A stretch of 36,556 bases of DNA from Lachnospiraceae bacterium (GCA_017538995.1 JAFYHV010000143.1:1-36556), one strand, 5' to 3'. Numbered from the stretch's first letter, positions 6,744-16,792 are shown. Numbers and translations are program-made. Notes: a model not told the origin generated them from the letters alone.

Positions 6744-7919
6744 TTACTTCAGCTCTACCTTATCCCAGGAATCTGCAGGTACAAATGCAATGTATGTCTT
6801 ACCTGTGTTAAGTTCAATTTCATCACCTGATGATTTGTAGTAATAATGAGTGATACCTTCGGGTGTCGCCTTTGACCAAGTAATGGGAACTGCGATACCT
6901 CTGGATAAATAATATCCTTCATGTGATGTGGAATCTGTAACGTTATATGTAAGATATCCGTTAACGTCTAACTGTGTGAAAGAAATGCATTCAAGGATTA
7001 CATTTGTGAAGCTTGTTATCTCTCCGTCAAGAGCATCGATGTGAGCCTTGTCGTATTCGTAATACTCGTATACTTTCTTATCAGCGTTATACTTAAGCTG
7101 AGTTTTGTTGTGAGGGAAAGGTAAATCAACATCAACAACTTTCTTTCCGTCTTTGTTATCTTCTATCTTGTTGTCGCCCTTAGGAGCAAATTCCCAGTGC
7201 TTGCCTTCATAATACTTGTTATATTCAACAGAATATCCGGCCTTTTCGATTCTTTCACCCAAACCGCTGAATGATTTGCCTGTATTGGGATTGGTATATG
7301 ACTCGTATGTTACATATTCGGTGAATTCCGAAGGCTTGCCGTTTGAATATCTTGCAAAACCGCCTGAAAGGTTGTTGCAGTAAGGCATTCCGATATAGTT
7401 ATCGATATAGAAAGGTCCGCCATCGTGAACAAGGATTGCGTTCCATTCACCTGAAAGCATTACGTTTGTTGTACGTGTACTTCTGATACTTCCGAACTGC
7501 TCTATCTTTTCATAGTCCTTAACAAGGCACATGAGTCTGGTAATTCTTCCGTTAGCGGTTGAATTCATAAGTTCGTATACAACATCTGCCTGATTGACTC
7601 CATAGTGATCAAGAGCGGTAAGCTCATTATCGACCATAATTGCTACGGGTCTCTGCTTTTCAAGTTTCTCGTCAATCCATTCGTTTGTAAGTTCGCTTCT
7701 TACAAAACCTTCCTTGGTTTCTTCGTAAGTATCTTCTTCTTCAGACTCTTCCTCAACGGGAGTAATGATATCCGATTCAATTGTAACAACTGTTACAGGC
7801 TCTTCTTCCTCGGGAAGTCCTGTTAAATCAGGATCCTTTTTACATGCAATAGAAAATGCAAGGATTGAAATCATACTTGCGGATAAAGCCGCGATGGTTG
7901 TGATCTTCTTTAAATTCAT
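6744..7919 (-). CDS. DUF3048 (YerB-like) lipoprotein
   Basis: 391 residues with a lipoprotein signal: a basic start, hydrophobic stretch and S-I-A-C with the lipid-bearing Cys at 26. An acidic Glu/Thr-rich linker (about 36-70) follows. The DUF3048 core then begins with R-P-V-A-I-M-V-D-N and A-D-V-V-Y-E, and continues with G-R-I-T-R and G-S-I-R-S-T-R. H-D-G-G-P is followed by the C-terminal domain near F-V-P-A. The family is surface-attached; B. subtilis YerB is the reference member and has no settled function. GAAAGGA precedes the ATG. It has its own extended -10 promoter and probably ends at the terminator behind tRNA-Thr. Confidence 0.87.
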   Translation of the reverse strand: MNLKKITTIAALSASMISILAFSIACKKDPDLTGLPEEEEPVTVVTIESDIITPVEEESEEEDTYEETKEGFVRSELTNEWIDEKLEKQRPVAIMVDNELTALDHYGVNQADVVYELMNSTANGRITRLMCLVKDYEKIEQFGSIRSTRTTNVMLSGEWNAILVHDGGPFYIDNYIGMPYCNNLSGGFARYSNGKPSEFTEYVTYESYTNPNTGKSFSGLGERIEKAGYSVEYNKYYEGKHWEFAPKGDNKIEDNKDGKKVVDVDLPFPHNKTQLKYNADKKVYEYYEYDKAHIDALDGEITSFTNVILECISFTQLDVNGYLTYNVTDSTSHEGYYLSRGIAVPITWSKATPEGITHYYYKSSGDEIELNTGKTYIAFVPADSWDKVELK

Positions 7920-7966
7920 AAAGCTATCCTTTCAACATAAAACTTTGTGTAATAAAACACCCATAA

Positions 7967-7975
7967 ATTATATCA
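7967..7975 (-). promoter_or_regulatory. Predicted extended -10 promoter for the DUF3048 lipoprotein
   Basis: The minus strand reads TGATATAAT, an extended -10 match about 48 bases upstream of the ATG at 7919. The -35 region is poor. It lies between the end of the MoxR operon and the lipoprotein gene, so the gene need not depend on read-through. Confidence 0.5.
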
Positions 7976-8008
7976 CTTATATATCCAAAATAAAAGATTT
8001 TTCGCTAT

Positions 8009-9199
8009 TTAGTCATTAAACTGTCCGTATCTTTCTTTTTCGTACAAAGAATTAAGTTCGAAAATATCTTCATTCATTAGTTTTTGTATATCTTCGGCTC
8101 GCTCATGCGGGGTATGGTGTTTTTTCAGTTCGTAACCCTTTTTGATATTTTTCTCAATAGCCTTCTTGTATATTCTTCTAATCTTCGAAAGTTTTTCCTT
8201 TTTCACGTTTCTTTTACGAACAATCTTTTCTCTGATTTCTATCATGCCTTCATCTTCGATTGTCTGAGTCTGAATCTCTTTTCGGACAGACAGGGATTTT
8301 ATGACAGAAATCATGATCTTGACAAACACAAACAATAATACTAGCGCAAGAAAAACAAAGATTATTACCGAAATAATATTAAATACAGGATTGGCAGCAC
8401 TGTCAGTTACCTCAGGCTCTTCCATTATGGCTACAGGGATTTCTTCATCAGACCTTATAAGCAGATCAAATACCCATCCTATAAACTTAAGAACATATCT
8501 GAGAACAAATCTTAATCCGGCTGCAAATTTATCATATAAGAAAAGTGCTAAGCTATCCAGCTTTTCAATTTTGGCAACTACCATTATCACAAAAGACATT
8601 ACGATAAAAGGAATTGCCAGCTTGGAATCGTTTCGAAGCATATCATCGAGAGGCATCTTTTCGTTGTTTTTTCTCTCAATGGATAATAAATGTGCATTTG
8701 AGAAGAAAAGTCTGAAATAATACAGCATAACAAATGCCACACCTATTACAAAATATGCAAACATGGTTGTTCTTAACGAAAGAATGTCCGCAACAAGATA
8801 TCCGATTGCAGGAAGCAGTACCAGAACTACTCCGACGTATTCAAATCCCTGACCCTGAGCTTTAAAATAGCTCCTCATATTCGTAATAAATACGATAAAT
8901 AAAACAAATGCAAAAGCCATTTTCTGAAGCGGATCAATCGGAACGAATATAATACCCAGAACAAGGAATGCATGCGTTAAACCATAAACGGCAAAATTAT
9001 TCAAAAATGATTTCATTTTACCGAATATCATTCTGATAGCCAGTGAGAACAAAAGCATGATAACAGTTCCGGCCGGCAGGACGAAATTAAAAGGTACTTT
9101 ATACATTACATCCCAGATTTCGACCACTGAAATGTAAATCAGAATAACCATTATGAAATTGGCGGCTTCAGCCAGATTGTAATATCTTCTACTTTTCAT
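8009..9199 (-). CDS. Polytopic membrane protein with DUF4129-like tail (MoxR/DUF58 operon)
   Basis: 396 residues. About seven hydrophobic segments fill the first 230 residues and one more lies near 275-300. A basic cytoplasmic tail follows, ending K-H-H-T-P-H-E-R-A-E-D ... L-Y-E-K-E-R-Y-G. That tail resembles the DUF4129 region at the end of many transglutaminase-like membrane proteins, which form MoxR-DUF58-transglutaminase operons. The extracellular transglutaminase domain itself is absent: I see no Cys-His-Asp core. The start overlaps the DUF58 stop by 11 bases, indicating translational coupling. The family resemblance is my inference from the tail and the context; function is unknown. Confidence 0.7.
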   Translation of the reverse strand: MKSRRYYNLAEAANFIMVILIYISVVEIWDVMYKVPFNFVLPAGTVIMLLFSLAIRMIFGKMKSFLNNFAVYGLTHAFLVLGIIFVPIDPLQKMAFAFVLFIVFITNMRSYFKAQGQGFEYVGVVLVLLPAIGYLVADILSLRTTMFAYFVIGVAFVMLYYFRLFFSNAHLLSIERKNNEKMPLDDMLRNDSKLAIPFIVMSFVIMVVAKIEKLDSLALFLYDKFAAGLRFVLRYVLKFIGWVFDLLIRSDEEIPVAIMEEPEVTDSAANPVFNIISVIIFVFLALVLLFVFVKIMISVIKSLSVRKEIQTQTIEDEGMIEIREKIVRKRNVKKEKLSKIRRIYKKAIEKNIKKGYELKKHHTPHERAEDIQKLMNEDIFELNSLYEKERYGQFND

Positions 9200-10313
9200 A
9201 ATTTATTACCCATTTAAAGGTATCGTTTCCGTTTTCAGCAAAAGGAGTAATATCCGCATAATCAAAATCCGGAATAATAAGGCTTACATTGAGGCCTTCT
9301 CTTTTAAGCTCATAAAATATATCCGCAAAATCATTTTTCCTGTAATTGGAAATAAGAATATAATCATTGTCGGCTTCGCGGTCTATATGCTCTTCTATAA
9401 GGTCCACAAATGATGTACACACATCCTTTACCTGTATTCTTGCAAGCGCCATATCGATATTTCTTACATGACCGTCATCGCAACCTGCATCAACACCGAT
9501 AGGCTCTTCTGTTTCATAATCGGTTCCGTTGGAATACAAAGCAGTAGGAATCTGCTCGCCTACAAAATAATCCGCTAGACATGAAGCGATTTTAATAGAC
9601 CATTCAGCGAGTTCTTCTGCGTTTCTTATTAAGTTCATATCAAGGTTAAGGAGAATAACCACATGCTTTGTATTGGTTGAATTGAATGTGTTTACATGAA
9701 GTAAATCACTCTTTGCGGTTGCTTTCCAGTTAATATGGTTCATCGGATCGTACGGCTGGTACTCTCTGATAGAAGAAAACTCAAAAGGATCTTCGTTGAT
9801 TTTAATTCTTTTAACAACATCACCCGTAAATCTGATAATATCGTCGTTTATGTTTTCCCTTCTGATTCTTGCAGGAAGCACAAGTACAGTTGAATATTCT
9901 TCGGATGTGGCAAAATTGCTCTTATCCATAAAAATATCTTTACAGATAATATCGATGGAGGTGATTTTGTATTCACCTCTTTTAGAAGCCTGGAAGGCAT
10001 ATTTTCTGGTGATTATCTGAAAAGGTCTGCATGTAAAATAATCGTTTCTGTAATACTGGTCAGTTACGGCGGAGTTCTTTTCCTTGGGGAAAATAAAAGT
10101 TCTGGTAATGGAGAATTTAAGCTGTAAAACAGGCAATAAAAGAGCCTTGTCGTTTTTTATGACTTCGACAAGCGCATTTTTATCGCCCTCTCTTACGACA
10201 GGTTCTTCAAAATCAATATCAACTTGTAATCCTTTCAACCAGTTCTTTTTGTAAACTCTTCTCTGAATGAGAAACAAAATCAAACCGATTGCAAGCACTA
10301 AAAGCAATCTCAT
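9189..10313 (-). CDS. DUF58 domain-containing protein
   Basis: 374 residues. One N-terminal membrane segment (about 3-17) is followed by a beta-rich domain. The DUF58 signature lies at about 182-210 (I-R-E-Y-Q-P-Y-D-P, then H-I-N-W-K-A-T-A-K). A von Willebrand A-like C-terminal region follows, with V-I-L-L-N-L-D-M-N. DUF58 proteins are encoded beside MoxR ATPases and are thought to be their substrates or adaptors, in envelope or metal-insertion contexts. It starts 14 bases after the moxR stop and overlaps the next gene. Confidence 0.88.
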   Translation of the reverse strand: MRLLLVLAIGLILFLIQRRVYKKNWLKGLQVDIDFEEPVVREGDKNALVEVIKNDKALLLPVLQLKFSITRTFIFPKEKNSAVTDQYYRNDYFTCRPFQIITRKYAFQASKRGEYKITSIDIICKDIFMDKSNFATSEEYSTVLVLPARIRRENINDDIIRFTGDVVKRIKINEDPFEFSSIREYQPYDPMNHINWKATAKSDLLHVNTFNSTNTKHVVILLNLDMNLIRNAEELAEWSIKIASCLADYFVGEQIPTALYSNGTDYETEEPIGVDAGCDDGHVRNIDMALARIQVKDVCTSFVDLIEEHIDREADNDYILISNYRKNDFADIFYELKREGLNVSLIIPDFDYADITPFAENGNDTFKWVINYEK

Positions 10314-10327
10314 TGGTTAACTCCGGA

Positions 10328-11281
10328 TTATTGTTGATTAAATTCCTCGCTGGGAACTTCCACACGGCTTACAAGAGCATTCAAATACTGTTCCTTGGAT
10401 GTACGGTCTTTTCTGTTGATGAAAAGAATTCTGTGCATAAGAACGGGAACAATAAGGTTCTTAATATCGTCAGGAAGCACATAATCTCTTCCGTCGATAA
10501 GTGCAGATGTCTTTGCTGCTTTTAAAAGAGCCAGCGTACCACGTGGACTTACGCCCATATATGTACCGGAATCCGCTCTGGTTACTTCGCACACTCTTGC
10601 GATGTATTTGATTAAATCCTGATGGATTTTTACTTCTTTTAGGAGGCTTCTGATTTCGATAATGTCATCTGCTTCAATAACATTGCCTAAGGTCTCCAAA
10701 GGCTCATCGTTTTCGAATCTGTTGAGCATCTTAACTTCTTCTTCGAGTGTCATATTACCGATGGTTAATTCCATCATAAATCTGTCGAGTTCGGCCTCGG
10801 GAAGAGGGAAAGTACCTGCGGTCTCAACAGGGTTCTGCGTAGCGATTACAAAGAAAGGCGATTCAAGCTTTCTGCTCACACCGTCTACGGTAACCTGTCT
10901 CTCCTGCATTGCTTCAAGAAGTGCGGACTGGGTTCTGGGTGTCGCACGGTTAATTTCATCCGCAAGCAAAATGTTTGTAATAATGGGGCCGGGAACAAAA
11001 TTGAATTTCTCGCTCTGTCTGTTATATACGTTAAGACCAATGATATCGGCAGGAAGCAAATCGGGAGTAAACTGAATACGGCTGAACTTTGCATTAATGG
11101 ACTGTGACAAAGACTTCGCAAGCATGGTTTTACCTGTGCCTGGAAGATCTTCAAGAAGCACATGTCCATCAGCGATAAGGCAAATCAGCACATTTCTGAC
11201 AGTTTCGTCTTTTCCGACTATTACCTTTCCGATGTTCTCTTTGATTAAATCGACTTTAGCTTTTGCTTCTGCAATATTCAT
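10328..11281 (-). CDS. MoxR-family AAA+ ATPase
   Basis: 317 residues, full length for the family. Walker A is D-L-P-G-T-G-K-T (Lys51) and Walker B is L-L-A-D-E-I-N-R (Asp108/Glu109). The MoxR-specific A-L-L-E-A-M-Q-E-R and A-T-Q-N-P-V-E sensor 1 segments follow, and the C-terminal lid has S-P-R-G sensor 2. MoxR ATPases act as chaperone-like remodelers of DUF58/VWA partners. It is first of three genes with the DUF58 and membrane proteins. The ATG follows AAAGGAAAGGA; a TTGCAA/TATTGT promoter lies about 60 bases upstream. Confidence 0.92.
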   Translation of the reverse strand: MNIAEAKAKVDLIKENIGKVIVGKDETVRNVLICLIADGHVLLEDLPGTGKTMLAKSLSQSINAKFSRIQFTPDLLPADIIGLNVYNRQSEKFNFVPGPIITNILLADEINRATPRTQSALLEAMQERQVTVDGVSRKLESPFFVIATQNPVETAGTFPLPEAELDRFMMELTIGNMTLEEEVKMLNRFENDEPLETLGNVIEADDIIEIRSLLKEVKIHQDLIKYIARVCEVTRADSGTYMGVSPRGTLALLKAAKTSALIDGRDYVLPDDIKNLIVPVLMHRILFINRKDRTSKEQYLNALVSRVEVPSEEFNQQ

Positions 11282-11341
11282 AGCTCATTTCCTTTCCTTT
11301 TAAGTGAGTTTATTAAATATCTTGCGTAAACGGATACATTT

Positions 11342-11370
11342 ACAATATTGTTATCGGCATTTCTTTGCAA
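11342..11370 (-). promoter_or_regulatory. Predicted promoter of the MoxR operon
   Basis: On the minus strand TTGCAA (11365-11370) and TATTGT (11342-11347) have a 17-base spacer, placing a start near 11335 and a leader of about 55 bases. It sits directly downstream of the hairpin that probably ends the pheS operon. The 300-base gap 11282-11581 holds only this promoter, that hairpin and AT-rich sequence. Confidence 0.5.
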
Positions 11371-11386
11371 TATATTGATTTCAATT

Positions 11387-11425
11387 AAAAAAGTCATACT
11401 TGCAATATCTTACTGCAAATATGAC
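11387..11425 (-). terminator. Probable terminator of the pheS-queA operon
   Basis: On the minus strand GTCATA and TATGAC (6 bp) enclose a one-base mismatch and a TTGCA/TGCAA stem, followed at once by six T. It is AT-rich and so weak. It lies about 157 bases past the queA stop and just before the MoxR promoter, where a boundary is expected. It could also be an operator-like element, since TTTGCAATAT-like sequence occurs again near 11365. Confidence 0.5.
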
Positions 11426-11581
11426 ATATTTTAACAATAAAAACAACCGATATTTTATACTAAATTACTCGATAAATGACATAATTATTCAATATATAGT
11501 ATTAATTAGGTAAAAATAACCCATATATTTGTTTATATAATGGCATTTTGCCAAAACGCTCATAAAAAAGTGAACAAAAGC

Positions 11582-12619
11582 TTATTTGTCGTCTATAAAC
11601 ATAGCGTCGCCGAATGAAAAGAATCTGTATCTTTCTTTTACGGCTTCTTCATACGCTCTTAAAACATTCTCTCTTCCTGCAAGTGCGGAAACAAGCATAA
11701 TAAGTGTCGACTCAGGCAGATGGAAGTTTGTAATTAGGCAGTCTAAAACCTTAAACTTATATCCGGGATAAATAAAGATACTTGTATCCCTGCTCTCTGC
11801 TCTTACCGTTCCGTCATCATCCGCTGCGGATTCAATGGTACGGCAGCTCGTGGTTCCGACACAGATAATTCTGCCACCATTCTTCTTGGCTTCATTAATC
11901 GTATCAGCGGTTTCCTTGGTAACCTGATACCATTCGGAATGCATATGATGATCAAGGATATTATCTTCTTTTACGGGTCTGAATGTTCCGAGACCAACAT
12001 GTAAAGTTACATATGCTATCTTTACGCCCTTATCTTCTATTCTTTTAAGAAGTTCATTCGTAAAATGAAGTCCCGCCGTCGGAGCAGCTGCAGAACCGTC
12101 GTATTTCGCATATACGGTCTGATATCTGTTCTTATCCTGAAGTTTATGTGTTATATACGGAGGAAGCGGCATTTCTCCAAGCTTATCTAATATCTCTTCC
12201 CAAATTCCGTCAAACTCAAATCTTATGATACGGTTGCCTTCTGGAGTTATGTCAACCACTGTACTTTTTAATATACCGTCACCATAAGAAAAAGTATATC
12301 CGATTTTAGCTTTCTTACCGGGTTTAACCAGGCATTCCCAGTCTGTATCGGATAGTCTTTTAAGTAACAGAAACTCTACACTGGCTCCTGTGCCTTCTCT
12401 CACACCGAATAATCTCGCAGGAATAACCTTGGTGTTGTTAAGTACAAGGCAGTCACCTGGATTAAGGTAATCAATGATATCGCTGAAATGATGATGCGAA
12501 AATTCACCGGTATATTTATTCAGTTTAAGTAATCTCGATGAAGAACGGTCTGCCAGAGGGTCCTGAGCAATCAGTTCTTCGGGAAGATCGTAGTAAAAGT
12601 CAGATTTCTTTAATTCCAT
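11582..12619 (-). CDS. queA: S-adenosylmethionine:tRNA ribosyltransferase-isomerase (QueA)
   Basis: Transfers and isomerises the ribosyl group of SAM onto 7-aminomethyl-7-deazaguanine in tRNA, making epoxyqueuosine. The 345-residue length is normal. Hallmarks in order are [25 protein letters not shown], and P-L-P-P-Y-I. Then come [24 protein letters not shown] and [10 protein letters not shown]. It begins one base after the aminopeptidase stop and is the last gene of the Phe T-box operon. No other queuosine gene is in the window. Confidence 0.95.
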   Translation of the reverse strand: MELKKSDFYYDLPEELIAQDPLADRSSSRLLKLNKYTGEFSHHHFSDIIDYLNPGDCLVLNNTKVIPARLFGVREGTGASVEFLLLKRLSDTDWECLVKPGKKAKIGYTFSYGDGILKSTVVDITPEGNRIIRFEFDGIWEEILDKLGEMPLPPYITHKLQDKNRYQTVYAKYDGSAAAPTAGLHFTNELLKRIEDKGVKIAYVTLHVGLGTFRPVKEDNILDHHMHSEWYQVTKETADTINEAKKNGGRIICVGTTSCRTIESAADDDGTVRAESRDTSIFIYPGYKFKVLDCLITNFHLPESTLIMLVSALAGRENVLRAYEEAVKERYRFFSFGDAMFIDDK

Positions 12620-12620
12620 A

Positions 12621-14042
12621 TTACATGTTCTTCAAGAATGAAATGTATCCGCGATAAGTCTCGTAAATATCGGCCTTGCTGGTAGCTTCGTAAGGTGCAT
12701 GCATATTAAGAACCGCTACACCGCAGTCGATAACGTTCATGCCGTATTTTGCAAGCATATAAGCGATGGTTCCGCCGCCGCCAAGATCTACCTTACCAAG
12801 TTCTGCGAGCTGGAAGTCTACATTATCTTTTGCAAAAATGCTTCTTAACGCACCAAGGTATTCAGCATTAGCGTCATTAGAGCCCGATTTACCTCTGGAG
12901 CCTGTGAATTTGCAAAGCACCATTCCTTTTCCGAGATAAGCAACATTCTTCTTGTCAAAGCTTGATGCATATGAAGGATCGAATGCACTTGAAACATCAC
13001 TTGAAAGCATATTTGAATTTGCAAGCATTCTCTTTAATTTAATCTCAGAATAATCATCACAAAGATTTAAAAGTTCAGCCATTACATTTTCGAATAACTG
13101 TGACTGCATTCCTGTAGCACCTACGGAACCGATCTCTTCTTTGTCTGTAAGAATACATACTGCGGTTCTTTTAACCTTTTTAACCTTAAGCATTGATTTG
13201 TAAGAAGGGAATGCGCACACTCTGTCGTCCTGACCGTAACCAAGAACCATTGAGCGGTCTAAGCCTGCTTCTCTTGCTTTACCTGCAGGAACGATTTCAA
13301 GTTCCGCCGAAAGGAAATCTTCTTCCTCAATATCATAATATTTCTTTAAGATATCAAGAACAGACTTCTTAACCGCTTCTTTTTCTTCTTTATCTTCTTT
13401 TACGGTCTTTGCATTGGTTTTCTTATCTTCTTTTGCTGCAGGCTTATTGCCGATGATAATATCAAGAGCTTCGCCTTCGATTACTTTAGCTGCTTTCTTT
13501 TCAAGCTGTTCCTGTGAAAGATGAATTAAAAGATCCGAGATAAAGAATACGGGATCGGTATCTTCTTCGCCAAGATTGATGATTGCTGTTGTGCCGTCCT
13601 TTTTGGCAACTACGCCGTGAATTGCAAGGGGAATGGTTACCCACTGATACTTCTTAATACCGCCGTAATAATGCGTATCAAGATAAGCGATTCCGCTGTC
13701 TTCATATAAAGGATTTGCCTTAATATCAAGGCGGGGCGAATCGATGTGAGCGCCGAGGATATTTACACCGTCTTCAAGCTTGTCGCTTCCGACATTCATC
13801 ATGATGATGGACTTGTTCATCTTAACGGCATAAACCTTATCGCCGGCTTTTAGCTTCTTTCCTGCTTTGATTGCATTGTTAATATCGATATATCCTTCTT
13901 TTTCAATATCATTAACAATCTTTTCTACGCATTCTCTTTCGGTCTTACACTCGGATATAAAATTGATATAATCACTCGTAAAAGATTCGAGTTCTTTTAA
14001 CTGAGTTGCATTGTACTTATTCCATACACATTTATTATCCAT
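12621..14042 (-). CDS. M18-family aminopeptidase
   Basis: 473 residues. A zinc-dependent cytoplasmic exopeptidase that removes N-terminal residues from peptides. Metal-site motifs are present: G-A-H-I-D-S-P-R (first His), D-K-E-E-I-G (the catalytic Glu pair) and the late M-H-A-P-Y-E block. Typical M18 segments also include Y-G-Q-D-D-R and [12 protein letters not shown] Lys/Glu-rich insert of about 20 residues (near 203-225) sits in the lid region before V-L-D-I-L-K-K-Y. It looks disordered and lineage specific. The start overlaps the small membrane protein gene by 8 bases, and queA follows after one base. Confidence 0.92.
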   Translation of the reverse strand: MDNKCVWNKYNATQLKELESFTSDYINFISECKTERECVEKIVNDIEKEGYIDINNAIKAGKKLKAGDKVYAVKMNKSIIMMNVGSDKLEDGVNILGAHIDSPRLDIKANPLYEDSGIAYLDTHYYGGIKKYQWVTIPLAIHGVVAKKDGTTAIINLGEEDTDPVFFISDLLIHLSQEQLEKKAAKVIEGEALDIIIGNKPAAKEDKKTNAKTVKEDKEEKEAVKKSVLDILKKYYDIEEEDFLSAELEIVPAGKAREAGLDRSMVLGYGQDDRVCAFPSYKSMLKVKKVKRTAVCILTDKEEIGSVGATGMQSQLFENVMAELLNLCDDYSEIKLKRMLANSNMLSSDVSSAFDPSYASSFDKKNVAYLGKGMVLCKFTGSRGKSGSNDANAEYLGALRSIFAKDNVDFQLAELGKVDLGGGGTIAYMLAKYGMNVIDCGVAVLNMHAPYEATSKADIYETYRGYISFLKNM

Positions 14043-14340
14043 GGTTTTCCCTCCGTAATCTCTCTATTTCCCGTTCATCATTTATTCTATCTATTTCTTT
14101 TATTTCTTCTTCCTTTTTTCGCTTATTTTTATTCTTTGATTGGACAATCAGAACTACTATAATTGTCGCAACAATTAGAAGCATCGTTAAAATCGAAAGA
14201 ACTATAGCACCGTCAATGATCAATCCGACGAAAAGAAATATTTCCCATCCGAAGAAAAGCATTAGAATTACTTCTTCCGTGCCTAAATTGCCATTGGCCA
14301 AAACCTGAATAAATAAAATAACGGATAAAACAGTAAACAT
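14035..14340 (-). CDS. Small membrane protein with charged coiled tail
   Basis: 101 residues with no recognised family. Three hydrophobic stretches can be seen (about 2-15, 25-43 and 44-67), consistent with two or three membrane passes. A highly charged tail (about 68-101) of Lys/Arg/Glu with heptad-like spacing follows. The start is 4 bases after the pheT stop, and the end overlaps the aminopeptidase start by 8 bases. That tight packing supports it being a real translated gene. Its role is unknown; nothing links it to aminoacylation except position. Confidence 0.65.
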   Translation of the reverse strand: MFTVLSVILFIQVLANGNLGTEEVILMLFFGWEIFLFVGLIIDGAIVLSILTMLLIVATIIVVLIVQSKNKNKRKKEEEIKEIDRINDEREIERLRRENHG

Positions 14341-14344
14341 ATTT

Positions 14345-16765
14345 TTAACTTCTTATATCAACATCCAGTTTATACTTAAGGTTACCGAGAATCTTCTTAA
14401 CATACTTATCTACAGAGTCTGCCTCGAAGTCTTCTTCACCGGGAGTAAATGTAATAGAAAATGCAAGGCTCTTCTTGTCGGAAGGAATATTTTCACCTTC
14501 GTAAATATCGAAGAGTTTAACATTTGTAACATACTTGCAGGCACCCTTAATAGTATCTTCAACGCTGCCACAAGAAACATCCTTGTTCATAAGAAGTGCA
14601 AGGTCTCTGTTAACAGATGCGAACTTTGATAAAGGCTTGAATGATGCCTTTGTATCAAGTGCATAGAGATAATCAAGATCAATCTCTAATATATAAGCAG
14701 CAGTTCTTAAATCAAGTTTCTCTGCCACTTCGTAAGCAACCTTTCCAAGATAACCGATTACGTTGTCGCCTTCTTTGATGGCTGCTGTCTGATAAGGATG
14801 AAGGAATGTCTTTTCTGCAGGCTCATATTTAAATTCTGTGAAGAATGAATCAGCTACTGCATTTGCAATTCCCTTAAGTGAATAGAAATCATATTTATCA
14901 CCGAAGATTGCAACACAGAGTGTCTGCTTTTCTTCAGGATACTCGGTTAAAGGAAGGCTCTTGGGGATGAATCTTGAAGCAACTTCGTAAAGTTTGCCTT
15001 CGAGATTGCCCTTCTTCTGGTTTCTTGAAACTGCATGAAGCATTGAAGGAGCCAGAGTTGTTCTCATAACCGACAAATCTTCGTTAATAGGATTTAAAAT
15101 CTTAATTGCTTTTCTCTCTTCTGCATCTTCAGCAAAGTTAAGAAGATTGAAATCAGAAGGTGAAATGAATGAATAATGGATACATTCATAAGCACCCTTT
15201 GCGCAAAGATCCTTTTTAAGCTTAAGTTCTTTTTTCTGCTTAGCGTTAAGACCGCCCATGGTAACCTGAGCATCGGGAAGAAATGTATCTACGATATGGT
15301 CGTAACCGTACATACGTATAACTTCCTCAGCTACATCGGGATAGCTTTCCATGTCTTCTCTGTATGCGGGAATCATAAGTGTAAGCTCGTCGCCGTTAAC
15401 CTTGGGATCAAATGAAAGGTTCTTTAAGATTCTTATAATATCATCTGTAGGAACTTCGATACCGAGTACTCTGTTAACCTTTGCAATGCTTACTTTCATT
15501 TCCTTAGGTTCAATAGAGTTGCCTGTATTTACATCAACATGAGTAGAGGAAACCTTGCCGCATTCAAGCTCTTCCACAAGGTGAAGTGCTCTCTTCATTG
15601 CGTTGAATGTAGAATATTCGTCAACACCCTTTTCATATTTTGCGGATGCATCCGTTCTCTTACCTAATGCTCTTGAAGTCTTTCTGATGTTGTCTCTTGC
15701 AAACTTTGCGGACTCGAATAAAACTTCCTTTGTGGTATCTCTGATCTCGGAATTAAGACCGCCCATAACACCTGCGATTGCAACAGGCTTAACACCGTCA
15801 CAGATTACAAGGTTGTTTGTAGTGAGTTCATATTCCTGCTCATCAAGAGTAACAATCTTTTCTTTATCTTCAGCACGTCTTACAACGATTTTGTTTCCTT
15901 CAATATAATCGCAGTCGAAAGCATGCATGGGCTGACCCATTTCAAGAGAAACATAGTTTGTAATATCAACCATGTTTGAAATAGGCATCTGTCCGACAAG
16001 TGCAAGTCTTCTCTGCATCCAGAGAGGTGACTCTTTAATAACTACATCATGAACATAATGTCCGATGTATCTGGGGCAGATATCGGGAGCCTTAACTTCT
16101 ACGGTGAAACCTTCTTTTACGGAAGCATCGGGTGTGAAATCAAGAGCAGGTGCTTTGTATTCTCTGTTTAAAACGGCAGCAACTTCTCTTGCGATACCTG
16201 TGATACACTGACAGTCAGGTCTGTTTGCAGTAATTGAAACATCGAAGAGATAATCATCAATGCCTACGATGGGCTTAATGTCTGCTCCGACTTCTGCATC
16301 ATCAGCAAGTAAAAGAAGTCCGTTATATGAAGCGCCGGGATACATACCGTCTGCTACACCGATTTCAATGCCTGAACAGAGCATACCCTGTGAATCATAT
16401 CCGCGAAGTTTGCCTGCTTTAATCTTCATAACGCCTTCAACGGTTTTATGGTCCTTTGCAGTTGCATATACGCTTGCGCCGTCTAATGCTACAGGGAATT
16501 TCTTGCCTGCTTCTACATTGTCTGCACCACAGCAGATCTGGAGTAATTCAGGTCCGCCTACATCAACTTTACATACATGAAGATGTGTGTCGGGAATGGG
16601 CTCACATTCTTTTACGAGGCCTACTACTACGCCCGAAACATCCTTGCCTACTTCAATTACTTCTTCTACTTCAAAACCGCATGAGAAGAGTTTTTCCTCG
16701 AGCTCTGCGGGAGTAATATCTTTTATATCTACATATTCGTTTAACCAGCTTAAAGGTACTAACAT
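14345..16765 (-). CDS. pheT: Phenylalanyl-tRNA synthetase beta subunit
   Basis: 806 residues, the usual bacterial length. It pairs with PheS as an alpha2-beta2 enzyme that charges tRNA-Phe. The order is an N-terminal start M-L-V-P-L-S-W-L-N-E-Y-V and a tRNA-binding OB fold (about 40-150, with D-T-H-L-H-V-C and C-G-A-D-N-V). The B3/B4 editing domain, the B5 domain (about 400-470) and a catalytic-like core follow. A C-terminal FDX-ACB domain begins near S-K-F-A-S-V-N-R-D-L-A. AAGGAG precedes the ATG, 27 bases after pheS. Confidence 0.96.
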   Translation of the reverse strand: MLVPLSWLNEYVDIKDITPAELEEKLFSCGFEVEEVIEVGKDVSGVVVGLVKECEPIPDTHLHVCKVDVGGPELLQICCGADNVEAGKKFPVALDGASVYATAKDHKTVEGVMKIKAGKLRGYDSQGMLCSGIEIGVADGMYPGASYNGLLLLADDAEVGADIKPIVGIDDYLFDVSITANRPDCQCITGIAREVAAVLNREYKAPALDFTPDASVKEGFTVEVKAPDICPRYIGHYVHDVVIKESPLWMQRRLALVGQMPISNMVDITNYVSLEMGQPMHAFDCDYIEGNKIVVRRAEDKEKIVTLDEQEYELTTNNLVICDGVKPVAIAGVMGGLNSEIRDTTKEVLFESAKFARDNIRKTSRALGKRTDASAKYEKGVDEYSTFNAMKRALHLVEELECGKVSSTHVDVNTGNSIEPKEMKVSIAKVNRVLGIEVPTDDIIRILKNLSFDPKVNGDELTLMIPAYREDMESYPDVAEEVIRMYGYDHIVDTFLPDAQVTMGGLNAKQKKELKLKKDLCAKGAYECIHYSFISPSDFNLLNFAEDAEERKAIKILNPINEDLSVMRTTLAPSMLHAVSRNQKKGNLEGKLYEVASRFIPKSLPLTEYPEEKQTLCVAIFGDKYDFYSLKGIANAVADSFFTEFKYEPAEKTFLHPYQTAAIKEGDNVIGYLGKVAYEVAEKLDLRTAAYILEIDLDYLYALDTKASFKPLSKFASVNRDLALLMNKDVSCGSVEDTIKGACKYVTNVKLFDIYEGENIPSDKKSLAFSITFTPGEEDFEADSVDKYVKKILGNLKYKLDVDIRS

Positions 16766-16792
16766 AATAATCTCCTTTTCTATATCGGTCTT

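Noticed and set aside
10662-11075. Long plus-strand ORFs opposite moxR, pheT, gpmI and rnfB
   Set aside because: They mirror the codon bias of the sense genes, have no ribosome sites and resemble no family.
11282-11581. Possible RNA gene or small ORF in the MoxR-queA gap
   Set aside because: AT-rich, with only one weak hairpin plus a promoter-like pair; no ribosome site with a credible ORF and no strong conserved fold.
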